DNA of 64,000 bases from Methylotenera sp. G11 (GTDB lineage Bacteria; Pseudomonadota; Gammaproteobacteria; Burkholderiales; Methylophilaceae): contig NZ_JUHH01000001.1 of assembly GCF_000799735.1 (NCBI RefSeq), positions 1 to 64,000 on the forward strand. Reading direction: 5' to 3'. Below the pieces are notes generated by a model. The model was given only the letters and a program-made list of their open reading frames with translations, was not told where the DNA came from and made no database searches. Shown piece after piece: positions 18,602-27,930 of this stretch. Position 1 is the first letter of the stretch. The number at the start of each line of letters is the position of its first letter. The position numbers and the translations under genes were made by a program.

Positions 18602-20011
18602 TTATTGGACTTTTCCACTGACCAGGTAAAGCTGCCCGTCCTCAACCAGTTCAACGTCGTCAGATTTCGCGTGTATCTGCATTACGCCTAGAAAATACCT
18701 TTTATCTTTTTCAGCCCAGCTTGCATTTTGAACCAGGTGCGTGATTTCAATGATGCCGGAGTTTTCTTCATCTTCAGTAACGTAGAGCGAACTGTTTTTG
18801 TCCAGAAAGTGCTTGGGGTCAGATTCCAGCACTTTTTCAGCCTTGCCGGTTTTAGGGTCAAAAAGCCAGATCGCCGCCAGGTGCTGATGGTTACCGGGAT
18901 CCTCCTCAATTAAAAGGCTGCCGTTACCCATTACAGTCAGATTATCAAACATCTGCGCGCCTATTGCCTTAGCGTTGAGTATGGCTTTAATCTCACCGCC
19001 TTTTTCGGGGTGGTTTACATCATCAAACTTCAACCGGAAAATCTGGCTTTCCCCATCGATCTTCGCGGTGGTTGCAAAATAAAATATATTGGGGTTCTGG
19101 GTGTCCCAGGCCCCATCCTCCGGGCGCATGAATTTGCTGACGGCAGACTGTTCGCCTGCTTTTTCAAGATCGGCGCCGCTCATTGCCGATACGTCACCAA
19201 AGCCTGCCAGGCTGAAGCGTCCGCCATCGGCTTTGATGGCATACAACTGCCCTTTTGACAGGCCGGCTTTTTCTACCGGGTTACCTGTCGCGCTTTTTTC
19301 ACCGGCATATACATAAATCTGCCCGTCCTGGTTGTCGTCCATGCCAACGACTAGGGTAAGGTCGCCTGTGGCAGGGTTGGCAACGGCATTTTCCCATGCG
19401 AATTTACCCAGGTACGGCAGTTCATAGCTGGTTCCGGCTTCCTCCCCGGAAACGATATGGGCAAAGGCGCGTCCGCCATCCTTGCTTTCTTCGCCGTTAA
19501 GGAATAAGCGTTCTTTGTAGCCTTTTCCGGAGCTTGGGTTAAAAAACGCGGATGCCGGCGCCAGGTCGGCAGAGCATAGCTTATTGAATTGATTGCCGGT
19601 ACTGGTGGAGTAGCGCTGGTCTGTTGCAGACCATAACATCACTTTTTTGATCAAGTCCTGCCCGCTGATGACGTTCAGGTTCTCAACATCAAATGTCCAT
19701 CTGGAAACAAAAGCCCCGTTTGCGCCATGCAGGCGCTTGATGCCTTTGTCTTTTCCCAGTTCATGGTTCATTAATACCGTCATTGTCCCGTCAGCGTTCC
19801 TGAAAGCACCCAAGCCGTCAGGAATGCCAACCATGCGATACGCGTTGGCAGCGTGCTGGCCGACATCCAGAAGTGGTTTTACGCTCCACTGGGCACTGGT
19901 TGGGTTGATTAGAGCAGCGCCTGGTTCGGCATGGCTTGCGCATATGCCGGAAAATGAGAACACAAGGCAGACTGCTGTACGGGCAAAGTTAGAGGTATTC
20001 ATGATAGACAT
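18602..20011 (-). CDS. Secreted DUF839/PhoX-like protein
   Basis: The 469-residue protein has a Sec-type signal peptide of about 28 residues ending near ASHA, with no twin arginine. The mature part shows features of the DUF839/PhoX family: an early MVGIPDGLGAF-TVLMNHELG region, ERLFLNGEE, a calcium-like MDDNQDGQIYVY loop, and RPEDGAWD-FYFATT. PhoX proteins are calcium/iron alkaline phosphatases, typically exported by Tat. The Sec-type signal here, and ligands I cannot place with certainty, leave activity open. The upstream gap of 232 bp is AT-rich, but I saw no convincing PhoB box. A phospholipase C-like gene follows. The start could also be the ATG three codons in. Confidence 0.75.
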   Translation of the reverse strand: MSIMNTSNFARTAVCLVFSFSGICASHAEPGAALINPTSAQWSVKPLLDVGQHAANAYRMVGIPDGLGAFRNADGTMTVLMNHELGKDKGIKRLHGANGAFVSRWTFDVENLNVISGQDLIKKVMLWSATDQRYSTSTGNQFNKLCSADLAPASAFFNPSSGKGYKERLFLNGEESKDGGRAFAHIVSGEEAGTSYELPYLGKFAWENAVANPATGDLTLVVGMDDNQDGQIYVYAGEKSATGNPVEKAGLSKGQLYAIKADGGRFSLAGFGDVSAMSGADLEKAGEQSAVSKFMRPEDGAWDTQNPNIFYFATTAKIDGESQIFRLKFDDVNHPEKGGEIKAILNAKAIGAQMFDNLTVMGNGSLLIEEDPGNHQHLAAIWLFDPKTGKAEKVLESDPKHFLDKNSSLYVTEDEENSGIIEITHLVQNASWAEKDKRYFLGVMQIHAKSDDVELVEDGQLYLVSGKVQ

Positions 20012-20243
20012 TCGGGTCAGGTTGAAAAGGTTCGATCAGTATGACGTATTAATTTGACAGAATTATTATCGGGTATTGCATATATAAATACTTGTTACTG
20101 GAATACCAAGCGCAGAAATACCAGGCACTGATGAAATCCAGCCCTGGCGCTCTTGCCATATGGATTGATATAGCATTTATGTAATGAAGGTGTCATATCA
20201 ATTTAATATAAATGCATTCTGAACCTAAGCAGGAAAGAATATT

Positions 20244-20795
20244 ATGATTGGCAGGACCATCGTTGGTAAATCCTATAATGTGCTCATTTTAGGGACTGCA
20301 AACTCTGCAACCAGCATTATGGCGGAAGCGCTGTTCAACATTATGGGGCACGGCGTTTTTCATGCGTATAGTGCTGGCAGCACCCCGGCCGGCGTGGTCA
20401 GCCGTTTTGCGGTGGAAGAGATCAGGAATACCGGATACCCGACTGAAAAATTCAGGAGTAAAAGCTGGCATGAGTTCACGCATCCCGATGCGCCGGTAAT
20501 GGATTTTGTCATTACCGTTTGTGACCATGCTGCCAAAGAAAGCCCCCTGGTCTGGCGTGGGAAGCCTTTGATGGCGCATTGGAGTTTCGATGACCCGACG
20601 GCTGTCAAAGGGACTTTTGAGGAAAAACGGGCGGCGTTTAAAAAAACATTTCTGCAGATAAGGGACAGAATCGATCTGTTTGCTCAACTGCCTTTAGCGC
20701 ATCTGGATCAGATGACCTTGAACCGCAGCATGGCGAGGCTGGAAAAGGAGTTCGCCGATATGGCAAGCGGGGAGCCGGTTGCTGTGGCAGGGTAA
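20244..20795 (+). CDS. ArsC/low-molecular-weight phosphatase-like protein lacking catalytic residues
   Basis: The 183 residues have the overall layout of thioredoxin-linked arsenate reductases and LMW tyrosine phosphatases: YNVLILGTANSATSIMAEAL, then HAYSAGSTPAG, DFVITVCDHAA, AHWSFDDP and a helical C-terminus. The P-loop, normally CT(G/H)NSARS, reads GTANSATS here, so the nucleophilic Cys is Gly17 and the phosphate-binding Arg is Thr23. The redox Cys usual in the ECPVW segment is also missing (KESPLVW). Catalysis by the known mechanism is therefore impossible; a binding or regulatory role is conceivable. The frame is intact, AGGAAAG precedes the ATG by 6 bases, and a terminator follows, so it looks expressed. 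No other ars genes are nearby. Confidence 0.85.
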   Translation: MIGRTIVGKSYNVLILGTANSATSIMAEALFNIMGHGVFHAYSAGSTPAGVVSRFAVEEIRNTGYPTEKFRSKSWHEFTHPDAPVMDFVITVCDHAAKESPLVWRGKPLMAHWSFDDPTAVKGTFEEKRAAFKKTFLQIRDRIDLFAQLPLAHLDQMTLNRSMARLEKEFADMASGEPVAVAG

Positions 20796-20879
20796 GCCGC
20801 AGCGGCTTAAATAGCCGGTTTTAATCAACGGAATGCCACATGGCTATCGCAATCTTTGAATAATGATTCGTAGCGGCAG

Positions 20880-20912
20880 GGCGCACAGGTTTACCGTGCG
20901 CCGCATATTTTT
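20880..20912 (+). terminator. Intrinsic terminator after the ArsC-like gene
   Basis: GGCGCAC (20880-20886) pairs with GTGCGCC (20896-20902), followed by GCATATTTTTATT. This has the form of a rho-independent terminator for the plus strand. The convergent yggT gene ends just beyond it. Confidence 0.7.
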
Positions 20913-20920
20913 ATTATGGT

Positions 20921-21502
20921 TTACAGGATGGAAAGCAGGTTGTTCTCTAATGGCACCAGTATGGTGGTGAGCACCAGCTGTGCTGCAATAATGAACACCA
21001 GCGGGCTTAAGTCGAAATTCCCGGCAGGCGGAATGTACTTCCGGAATACCCGCAGTACAGGGTTGGTCAGGCTGTTCAGGATCGGTGCCGCAGGGGTGTG
21101 CGGATTGATCCAGCTTAAAACCGCCTGTATCAATACTGCGTACAGGAAAATGGAAAGGCTGAGGCTTATGATGCCGATCAATGCCAGGCCTAGCATCACA
21201 AACCAGACGGTATTCCCCGCAACAAATATAGGAAAGCCTTTCAGTAGGAAAGCCAGGAAGTGAAGAACCAGTTGTGTTAAATAGGCCAGCAGCAGGGTTG
21301 AGACATCAACCTTGCCCAGGCCGGGGATCACGCGCCGGAATGGCTTGACCGCAAAGTTGGTCACGGTGACGATGAGCTGTGCGAACTGGTTCTGGAACGA
21401 GGCTTTTGTCAGCTGGAAATAGAAGCGCAGCAGGAATGCAATTGTGAGCAGCCCCAGCGTGGTTTCCAGCAGAAATAAAATGGCATTGTTGATCATGATC
21501 AT
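20921..21502 (-). CDS. yggT: YggT-family membrane protein
   Basis: The 193-residue protein has about four transmembrane helices in two YGGT repeats. The first contains LLRFYFQLTKASFQNQFAQL, the second AVLIQAVLSWINPHTPAAPI. Members are integral membrane proteins with a reported link to osmotic or potassium stress and to envelope or division functions, but with no settled activity. It is 15 bp downstream of proC, in the order yggS-proC-yggT on the minus strand, the same grouping found around pilT in many gamma- and betaproteobacteria. Confidence 0.93.
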   Translation of the reverse strand: MIMINNAILFLLETTLGLLTIAFLLRFYFQLTKASFQNQFAQLIVTVTNFAVKPFRRVIPGLGKVDVSTLLLAYLTQLVLHFLAFLLKGFPIFVAGNTVWFVMLGLALIGIISLSLSIFLYAVLIQAVLSWINPHTPAAPILNSLTNPVLRVFRKYIPPAGNFDLSPLVFIIAAQLVLTTILVPLENNLLSIL

Positions 21503-21517
21503 TGCACCCCGGCAGGT

Positions 21518-22324
21518 TTATTTGCCCAGCAGGTCTCCAAGCATTACGGATTTGTCAGCGGCTGCTTTGGCGGCTTTGCCGATAATGTCCTTGATATTGC
21601 CCGTTTCTAAAGCCAGTATGCCTTGCTCTGTGGTACCGCCTTTGGAGGTTACCTGGGCACGCAGGGTTTTGATGTCGTCTTTGCTTTGCGTCGCGAGCAG
21701 GCTCGCTCCCGCAAATGTTTCCAATGCCAGGAGTTTTGAGGCTTCGGCATCTAAACCGAGCGCCAGTCCTGCATCCTGCAATGCTTCAATAAAATAGAAC
21801 ACGTAAGCGGGACCGCTGCCGGAAATGGCGGTCACCGCATCCATTTTTGCTTCATCATCCAGCCAAAGCGTTTTGCCGGCAGCTGCCAGAATCATGCCGG
21901 CCTGGTCGCGCTGGGCCTGGCTGACTTCAGGCATGGCATACAATGCCGAAATGCCGGCGCGGATCTGCGCCGGCGTGTTGGGCATGACCCGGACAATAGC
22001 CGCGTAGTTGCCCAGCCAGCGCGAAATGTCGTTGCTTCTTACGCCGGCAGCGATCGAGACCACAAGCTGCGACTTCAAAACCGCATTCAAGTCCGTGCAT
22101 ACCTGCTTGAGCTGCTGGGGTTTTACCGCCAATACAATGACATCGGTATTGCTGAAACCTGCATAGCTGTCGGTCACCTGGACATTGAATTCCTGCGCCA
22201 ATGCTGCGCGCTTTTCTGCATCCAGTTCCAGTACGGTGATGGCTGACATGTCCAGGCCGTTTTGTTTCAGGCCGCCGATGATGGCGCGTGCCATATTGCC
22301 GCCGCCGATAAAATTAATTTTCAT
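21518..22324 (-). CDS. proC: Pyrroline-5-carboxylate reductase
   Basis: The enzyme reduces pyrroline-5-carboxylate to proline with NAD(P)H. The product has 268 residues. The N-terminal Rossmann loop is INFIGGGNMARAIIGGL, LAVKPQQL lies mid-domain, RVMPNTPAQIRAG follows, and the substrate/dimer domain holds ISGSGPAYVFYFIEALQDAG and the signature VTSKGGTTEQGI. It lies 86 bp downstream of yggS and directly upstream of yggT. Confidence 0.97.
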   Translation of the reverse strand: MKINFIGGGNMARAIIGGLKQNGLDMSAITVLELDAEKRAALAQEFNVQVTDSYAGFSNTDVIVLAVKPQQLKQVCTDLNAVLKSQLVVSIAAGVRSNDISRWLGNYAAIVRVMPNTPAQIRAGISALYAMPEVSQAQRDQAGMILAAAGKTLWLDDEAKMDAVTAISGSGPAYVFYFIEALQDAGLALGLDAEASKLLALETFAGASLLATQSKDDIKTLRAQVTSKGGTTEQGILALETGNIKDIIGKAAKAAADKSVMLGDLLGK

Positions 22325-22410
22325 ATGATGTTTCCAGACCTTCTGTTTTTATATTCGATTGTTCCGTATCAGCCATTGCCCTGTTATGGCAATTTTAACC
22401 GGTCGTTCAG

Positions 22411-23106
22411 CTACCCCTGCGCCTTGGCTGGCCTGGCGCCAAACAATGCCGACCCGATGCGCACCAGGGTTGCCCCCTGGGCGATTGCAGCCGGATAGTC
22501 ATCGGACATGCCCATTGATAGCGTATCAAGGCTAAAGCCTTTTGCCAATAACGCATCATAGCATTGCCTAAGCTGTTTGAACTGTGCGATTTGCCGGTTT
22601 ATATCCTGGGTAGGGGCGGGTATCGCCATCAAGCCGCGCAGTTTTAATTTCGGCAGTTGATTGATTTCTGCCGCCAGCGCGGCGAGGTCATCCGGCAGAA
22701 CGCCGCTTTTGCTTTCTTCATTGCTGACATTGACCTGGATGCAGACTTGCAGCGGCGGTAGGGCCTGCGGGCGCGATTCATTCAGGCGCTGGGCGATTTT
22801 CAGGCGGTCTACGCTGTGCACCCATGAAAAGTGCTGGCTGATCGGCTGTGTTTTGTTGCTCTGTATCGGGCCGATGAAGTGCCATTCAATATTCAGGTCG
22901 GTCAGCTGCGCCTGTTTTTCCAGCGCTTCCTGCAGGTAGTTCTCACCGAATACCCGCTGGCCGGCCTGATAGGATTCGCGGATTGCCGAAGCTGGCTGCG
23001 CTTTGCTCACCGCCACGAGCTGAACCGGCTGGCCTGGCGAATTCGCTGTCCGGGCCGATTCAATAGTTGCTAGAATATCTTGCAAGCGATTGCTAATTGT
23101 GGTCAT
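22411..23106 (-). CDS. yggS: YggS-family pyridoxal phosphate homeostasis protein
   Basis: This 231-residue PLP-binding protein has the fold of alanine racemase domain 1. LVAVSKAQPASAI carries the PLP lysine; the conserved FGENYLQEALEK, WHFIGPIQSNKT and LSMGMSDDYPAAIAQGATLVRIGSALFG (cited only by its ends, LSMGMSDDYPAAI and RIGSALFG) complete the signature. YggS/PLPBP proteins have no known enzymatic activity but buffer PLP and affect amino acid metabolism. The gene diverges from pilT over a 59-bp gap and heads yggS-proC-yggT. Confidence 0.96.
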   Translation of the reverse strand: MTTISNRLQDILATIESARTANSPGQPVQLVAVSKAQPASAIRESYQAGQRVFGENYLQEALEKQAQLTDLNIEWHFIGPIQSNKTQPISQHFSWVHSVDRLKIAQRLNESRPQALPPLQVCIQVNVSNEESKSGVLPDDLAALAAEINQLPKLKLRGLMAIPAPTQDINRQIAQFKQLRQCYDALLAKGFSLDTLSMGMSDDYPAAIAQGATLVRIGSALFGARPAKAQG

Positions 23107-23165
23107 AATTCATGAGGCCTAGTTTATACACATATAACAACCAAAAATTATAACAGGAGCAGGTT

Positions 23166-24209
23166 GTGGACATTTCAGATTTACTCGCGTTTTCAGTTAA
23201 AAATAAAGCATCAGATTTACATCTTTCCGCAGGCCTGCCGCCGATGATCCGCGTACATGGCGATATCCGTAAAATCAATGTACCGGCAATGGATCACAGC
23301 CAGGTGCATGACATGGTGTATGACATCATGAATGATGGGCAGCGCAAGGTGTATGAAGAACACCTCGAATGCGACTTTTCTTTCGAAATCCCCAACCTGG
23401 CGCGTTTCCGTGTCAATGCGTTTAACCATAACCGTGGTTCCGGTGCGGTATTCCGTACCATTCCCTCAAAAATCCTGACGCTGGAGCAGCTGAACTGCCC
23501 GGCAATCTTTAAAGAGATCGCTGAAACGCCGCGCGGCATCTGCCTGGTGACCGGCCCGACCGGCTCAGGGAAATCAACCACGCTGGCGGCAATGATTGAC
23601 TACATCAACGATAATGAATATGGGCATATCCTGACCGTAGAAGACCCGATCGAGTTCGTGCATCAGTCCAAGCGATGCCTGATCAACCAGCGTGAGGTCG
23701 GGCCGCATACGCTGTCATTCAACAATGCGCTGCGTTCTGCACTACGTGAAGACCCGGATGTGATCCTGGTCGGCGAGATGCGTGACCTGGAAACGATACG
23801 CCTGGCACTGTCAGCCGCGGAAACCGGCCATATGGTGTTTGGCACCCTGCATACCAGTTCAGCCGCTAAAACCGTAGACCGGATTATCGATGTGTTCCCG
23901 GCCGCCGAAAAGGAAATGGTGCGCTCCATGCTTTCCGAGTCGCTGCGTTCCGTGATTTCGCAGACCCTGCTGAAAACCAAGGATGGTCAGGGCCGCGTTG
24001 CTGCGCACGAGATTATGATCGGCACCCCGGCCATCCGCAACCTGATCCGCGAGAATAAGATTCCGCAAATGTATTCAGCGATCCAGACCGGCCAGAGCGT
24101 GGGCATGCAGACGCTGGACCAGAACCTGCAGGATATGGTCAAGCGTAATGTGATCTCAGCCAATGAAGCGCGCTCCAAAGCTGCCAATAAAGACTCCATC
24201 ATCGGGTAA
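23166..24209 (+). CDS. pilT: Type IV pilus twitching motility ATPase PilT
   Basis: This is the retraction motor that depolymerises type IV pili and powers twitching and DNA uptake. The 347 residues have the PilT N-terminal domain (DISDLLAFSVKNKASDLHLS), Walker A TGPTGSGKSTT (about 129-139), Walker B DPDVILVGEMRD, the His box GHMVFGTLHTSSA, and the retraction-specific C-terminal AIRNLIRE. I chose the GTG at 23166, 6 bases behind AGGAG. It is followed by pilU and diverges from yggS, the standard context. Confidence 0.98.
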   Translation: MDISDLLAFSVKNKASDLHLSAGLPPMIRVHGDIRKINVPAMDHSQVHDMVYDIMNDGQRKVYEEHLECDFSFEIPNLARFRVNAFNHNRGSGAVFRTIPSKILTLEQLNCPAIFKEIAETPRGICLVTGPTGSGKSTTLAAMIDYINDNEYGHILTVEDPIEFVHQSKRCLINQREVGPHTLSFNNALRSALREDPDVILVGEMRDLETIRLALSAAETGHMVFGTLHTSSAAKTVDRIIDVFPAAEKEMVRSMLSESLRSVISQTLLKTKDGQGRVAAHEIMIGTPAIRNLIRENKIPQMYSAIQTGQSVGMQTLDQNLQDMVKRNVISANEARSKAANKDSIIG

Positions 24210-24292
24210 GGGCAGGGCGTAGCGCCAGCTTATGAGCAATGTGTACGGTAATGCGCTAACCGTAAATTAAGTGTAGTTGAAAGGGAATTAAC

Positions 24293-25441
24293 GTGCAGAG
24301 TCAGATGGAAAAAGGTCAGGCCGAAAAGTTTGTATTTGATTTATTGAGATTGATGCTGGCAAAAAAAGCGTCCGACATGTTCATTACGGTCGGCTTTCCG
24401 CCGGCAATCAAGATCGACGGCAAAGTGACGCCAGTGAGCAGCCAGCCCCTTTCGCCGCAGCAGGCACGCGAGATTGCGCGCTCCATCATGAACGACAAGC
24501 AGACCGCGGAGTTCGATGCGACAAATGAGTGTAACTTTGCGATCGGCATCCCGAATGTTGCGCGTTTCCGTGTCAATGCATTTGTGCAGCGCGGTTCGGT
24601 AGGGCTGGTGTTTCGTACCATTACCACCAGGATTCCGGAGTTTGAAGAACTGGGTTTGCCGGATGTACTTAAAGATGTGGCCATGTCTAAGCGCGGCCTC
24701 GTGATTTTTGTCGGCGGTACCGGCTCCGGCAAGTCTACCTCGCTGGCTGCAATGATCGGTTACCGCAACCAGAACAGCCATGGGCACATCATCACGATTG
24801 AAGACCCCGTTGAGTTTGTGCATGAGCACAGAAACTGCATCATTACGCAACGTGAGGTCGGGGTGGATACCGATAGCTGGGAGATCGCACTTAAAAACAC
24901 GCTGCGGCAGGCTCCGGATGTGATTCTCATTGGTGAGATCCGTGACCGTGAAACCATGGATTACGCGGTTGCATTTGCTGAAACCGGCCACTTATGCATG
25001 GCTACCCTGCACGCCAACAGCACCAATCAGGCGCTGGACCGTATCATCAACTTTTTCCCGGAAGAACGCCGTCACCAGTTGCTGATGGACTTGTCATTGA
25101 ATGTCCGCGCTTTTATCTCGCAGCGCCTGATTCCTAAAAAAGAAGGTAAAGGCCGCGCGGCTGCCATGGAAGTCATGTTGAACTCACCGCTGATCTCTGA
25201 CCTGATTTTCAAGGGTGAGGTGCATGAGATTAAAGAGATCATCTCCAAATCCCGCGAGATGGGCATGCAGACTTTTGACCAGTCATTATTCGACTTGCAT
25301 GAGGCGGATGTGATTACCTATGAGGATGCACTGCGCAATGCGGATTCCGTGAATGACCTGCGCCTGAAAATCAAGCTGGAAGGCAAAGGCGCGCATGACA
25401 AAGACTTGTCAGCTGGGCTTGATTCGCTGGGGATCGTTTAG
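24293..25441 (+). CDS. pilU: Type IV pilus retraction ATPase PilU
   Basis: This PilT paralogue assists retraction under load. It has 382 residues with N-terminal FDLLRLMLAKKASDMFITVG, Walker A GGTGSGKSTS, Walker B APDVILIGEIRD and His box GHLCMATLHANST. The PilT AIRNLIRE motif is replaced by a divergent segment (NSPLISDLIFKG), as expected for PilU. The GTG at 24293 is favoured, with AAGGGAA upstream; an ATG four codons in is an alternative. It follows pilT by 83 bp. Confidence 0.97.
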   Translation: MQSQMEKGQAEKFVFDLLRLMLAKKASDMFITVGFPPAIKIDGKVTPVSSQPLSPQQAREIARSIMNDKQTAEFDATNECNFAIGIPNVARFRVNAFVQRGSVGLVFRTITTRIPEFEELGLPDVLKDVAMSKRGLVIFVGGTGSGKSTSLAAMIGYRNQNSHGHIITIEDPVEFVHEHRNCIITQREVGVDTDSWEIALKNTLRQAPDVILIGEIRDRETMDYAVAFAETGHLCMATLHANSTNQALDRIINFFPEERRHQLLMDLSLNVRAFISQRLIPKKEGKGRAAAMEVMLNSPLISDLIFKGEVHEIKEIISKSREMGMQTFDQSLFDLHEADVITYEDALRNADSVNDLRLKIKLEGKGAHDKDLSAGLDSLGIV

Positions 25442-25478
25442 ATAGCGCTTTGCACGAAAATCACGAGATTAATACGAA

Positions 25479-25504
25479 GTCATTCCGGCCTCCGCCGGAA
25501 TGAC
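25479..25504. repeat. REP-like palindrome (GTCATTCCGGC hairpin)
   Basis: GTCATTCCGGC (25479-25489) and GCCGGAATGAC (25494-25504) form an 11-bp perfect stem with a CTCC loop. This sequence type is a common dispersed palindrome in proteobacterial genomes, sometimes mobilised by REP-associated transposases. Only one copy was noticed in this window. It sits 37 bp after the pilU stop. Confidence 0.75.
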
Positions 25505-25585
25505 GAAATCAATAGGTTTTTAGGTTGAAAGTAATTTGTGCAAAATGTCTCAGATAAAATTACATATTAATTTTAGCGCTATGAA

Positions 25586-25620
25586 AAAAGGCGCGCTGAA
25601 TTTATTCCAGCGCGCCTTTT
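25586..25620. terminator. Bidirectional terminator between pilU and pyrC'
   Basis: AAAAGGCGCGCTG (25586-25598) pairs with CAGCGCGCCTTTT (25608-25620), a 13-bp stem with A and T runs at its ends. It serves both convergent genes. Confidence 0.9.
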
Positions 25621-25645
25621 GGTTGTTTAAAGTACAGATGTTTTT

Positions 25646-26926
25646 TTAGGTTCTCTGCTGATAGACGATTTGCCCATGCACTAAAGTAAACTTCACTTTC
25701 CCTGCAAGTTCCAGATTGGTGAACGGTGTGTTTTTACCCTGGCTTTTCAGGGTATCAGGGCATACTTTCCAGTATTCGTTAGCATCGAAAACGCATAAAT
25801 CCGCATCGCTGTTCACGCTTAAATCACCGGCAGGAACGCCCAGTATCCGGGCGGATGTCTGAGTAATCGAACCGATAGCCTGCAATAGACCGACTTTCTG
25901 TTCGGTTGCCCATTTTAATGTAAGCGGCAGCAGCAGTTCGAGGCCGGTTGCGCCGATTTCCGCTTCAGCAAATGGCGCCAGTTTTGCATCATCATCGACT
26001 GGCGTATGGTCTGAGCAAATGGCATCAATCGTGCCGTCTTTCAGGCCTGCACTCAACGCTTCTTTATCACGCTGTGTACGCAGCGGCGGTTTGAGGTGGC
26101 AGTTGGCATCAAAATAGCCGATATCATGTTCGGTCAGGTGTAAATGATGGGCGCTGACATCGCAGCTGATTTTTAGACCCTGTTTCTTGGCCGCACGCAC
26201 CATCTCCACGCCTTCAGCAGTAGACAAGCGGCTGATATGCACTTTTGCGCCGGTTTCCTGGGCGATGCGCAGAATCGTCGACAGCGCCAGGGCTTCCGCG
26301 GCGCTAGGAATGCCTTTCAGGCCCAGTCTGGTTGCAACCTCGCCGTCATGCGCTACGCCTTTTGCTGCCAGGAATGGTTCCTCTGCATGCAGGAATAATG
26401 TAAAGCCAAAGGTGGCGGCATATTCCATGGCGCGCCACAATACCTGTGTATCGGTGATGGCGACATTCGCCTGCGAAAACCCTACGCAGCCTGCGGTAGT
26501 AAGTTCGCTCATTTCCGACAGGGCTTTGCCTTCCAGCTGGCGGGTGAGTGCGCCCAGTGGATATACATGGGCAAGCCCCTGCTGTTTTGCACGGTGCTTC
26601 AGCATTTCCACCAGCCCCGGCTCATCCAGCACCGGGTCAGTGTCCGGCGGGCATGCCAGGCTGGTGACGCCGCCTGCGACAGCAGCCTGCAATTCGCTTA
26701 CCAGGCGTGCTTTATATTCATCGCCCGGCTCACGCAGCCTTGCGGATAAATCTACCAGGCCCGGACAGACAACCAGGTTGTCTGCTTCAACGACCTGGTT
26801 GGCAACAAACCCTTCAGGGCTGTGGCCGATGGCAACGATTTTCCCGGCGGCAATAAATACATCCAGTTTGCTGTCGATATTGTTTTTGGGGTCTATCAAG
26901 CGACCGTTTTTTATTTGTATTTTCAA
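25646..26926 (-). CDS. pyrX: Dihydroorotase-like scaffold subunit of aspartate carbamoyltransferase (PyrC', inactive type)
   Basis: The 426 residues have the full dihydroorotase amidohydrolase fold. The zinc motif of active enzymes, DxHxHxREPG, reads [10 protein letters not shown] here, so both histidines are replaced (Ser61, Arg63). Later ligand positions (FLHAEE, VHISRL, CSDHTP) remain. This is the pattern of the pseudo-dihydroorotase that Pseudomonas-type class A ATCases need to assemble the dodecamer with PyrB. A working dihydroorotase must be elsewhere. The start is a TTG at 26926 with AGGAG 7 bases upstream; it overlaps the pyrB stop as TTGA, implying translational coupling. Confidence 0.9.
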   Translation of the reverse strand: MKIQIKNGRLIDPKNNIDSKLDVFIAAGKIVAIGHSPEGFVANQVVEADNLVVCPGLVDLSARLREPGDEYKARLVSELQAAVAGGVTSLACPPDTDPVLDEPGLVEMLKHRAKQQGLAHVYPLGALTRQLEGKALSEMSELTTAGCVGFSQANVAITDTQVLWRAMEYAATFGFTLFLHAEEPFLAAKGVAHDGEVATRLGLKGIPSAAEALALSTILRIAQETGAKVHISRLSTAEGVEMVRAAKKQGLKISCDVSAHHLHLTEHDIGYFDANCHLKPPLRTQRDKEALSAGLKDGTIDAICSDHTPVDDDAKLAPFAEAEIGATGLELLLPLTLKWATEQKVGLLQAIGSITQTSARILGVPAGDLSVNSDADLCVFDANEYWKVCPDTLKSQGKNTPFTNLELAGKVKFTLVHGQIVYQQRT

Positions 26927-27930
26927 GACGCATCTCCTGCCGTGGCAGTCGGGCTGCCTCCGGTACCCTGTTGTTGTGCCGGCGATCCGCCTGCCAGCAG
27001 TGCCATGACCGCCATGCGGATTGCGATACCATAAGTCACCTGCGGCAGTATCACCGACTGTTTGCCATCGGCAACATTTGAATCGATTTCAACGCCGCGA
27101 TTCATCGGACCCGGGTGCATCACAATCGCGTCCGGTTTTGCCAGTTTAAGTTTTTCCTGGGTCAGGCCGTAGGTTTTGAAATACTCCTGCGAACTCGGCA
27201 GCATGGCACCGTTCATGCGCTCATTCTGCAGGCGCAGCATCATGATCACATCAACGTCTTTCAGGCCTTCTTCCATGTCGTGGAACACATGCACGCCCAG
27301 TTTTTCCACCTGGGCTGGCAGCAATGTCTTGGGTGCGATCACGCGGACTTCAGGTACACCCAGAGTCGTGAGCGCGTGGATTTCAGAGCGAGCGACACGG
27401 GAGTGCAGGACATCGCCGACGATTGCGATTTTCAGGTTATGCAGATCAGGTTTGTATTTACGTATGGTAAAGACATCCAGCAGACCTTGTGTCGGGTGTG
27501 AATGGCGGCCATCACCGGCGTTGACCACGTGAATGTGCGGCGGTACATGTTTGGCGATCAGGTGTGCCGCGCCAGACTGCGCGTGGCGTACCACAAACAT
27601 GTCAGCGTGCATCGCGATCAGGTTGTCAACGGTGTCGAGGATGGTTTCGCCTTTTGATTGTGAAGATGTGCTCACATTCAGGCTGATGACGTCGGCAGAA
27701 AGGCGTTTTGCGGCGATTTCAAAAGTAGTGCGGGTGCGGGTGCTGTTCTCAAAGAACAGGTTGCATACGGTTTTTCCGCGCAGCAGCGGCACTTTTTTAA
27801 CTTCGCGTTCCGCAACCCCGACAAACGACTCTGCGGTATCCAGTATCTGGTTGAGTATCCTTTTAGGCAGGCCTTCGATTGAAAGCAGGTGTTTCAGGTT
27901 GCCGTCACGGTCGAGTTGAGGATTATTCAT
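26923..27930 (-). CDS. pyrB: Aspartate carbamoyltransferase catalytic subunit
   Basis: The enzyme joins carbamoyl phosphate and aspartate, the committed step of pyrimidine synthesis. Its 335 residues contain the carbamoyl-phosphate motif STRTRTTFE (63-71), [22 protein letters not shown] and the C-terminal [14 protein letters not shown] Ser/Gly/Thr-rich tail after residue 315 is extra to the core and may contact the PyrC' partner. It overlaps pyrR by 8 bp upstream and pyrC' by 4 bp downstream, so pyrR-pyrB-pyrC' are tightly coupled. Confidence 0.97.
   Translation of the reverse strand: MNNPQLDRDGNLKHLLSIEGLPKRILNQILDTAESFVGVAEREVKKVPLLRGKTVCNLFFENSTRTRTTFEIAAKRLSADVISLNVSTSSQSKGETILDTVDNLIAMHADMFVVRHAQSGAAHLIAKHVPPHIHVVNAGDGRHSHPTQGLLDVFTIRKYKPDLHNLKIAIVGDVLHSRVARSEIHALTTLGVPEVRVIAPKTLLPAQVEKLGVHVFHDMEEGLKDVDVIMMLRLQNERMNGAMLPSSQEYFKTYGLTQEKLKLAKPDAIVMHPGPMNRGVEIDSNVADGKQSVILPQVTYGIAIRMAVMALLAGGSPAQQQGTGGSPTATAGDAS

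Noticed and set aside
20012-20243. Possible PhoB box between the PhoX-like and ArsC-like genes (TGTCATAT near 20192)
   Set aside because: Only one half-site is present; the second repeat at the required 11-base spacing does not match.
24341-24991. 216-codon open frame antisense to pilU
   Set aside because: pilU motifs fill the same bases on the other strand; the antisense product has no recognisable feature.
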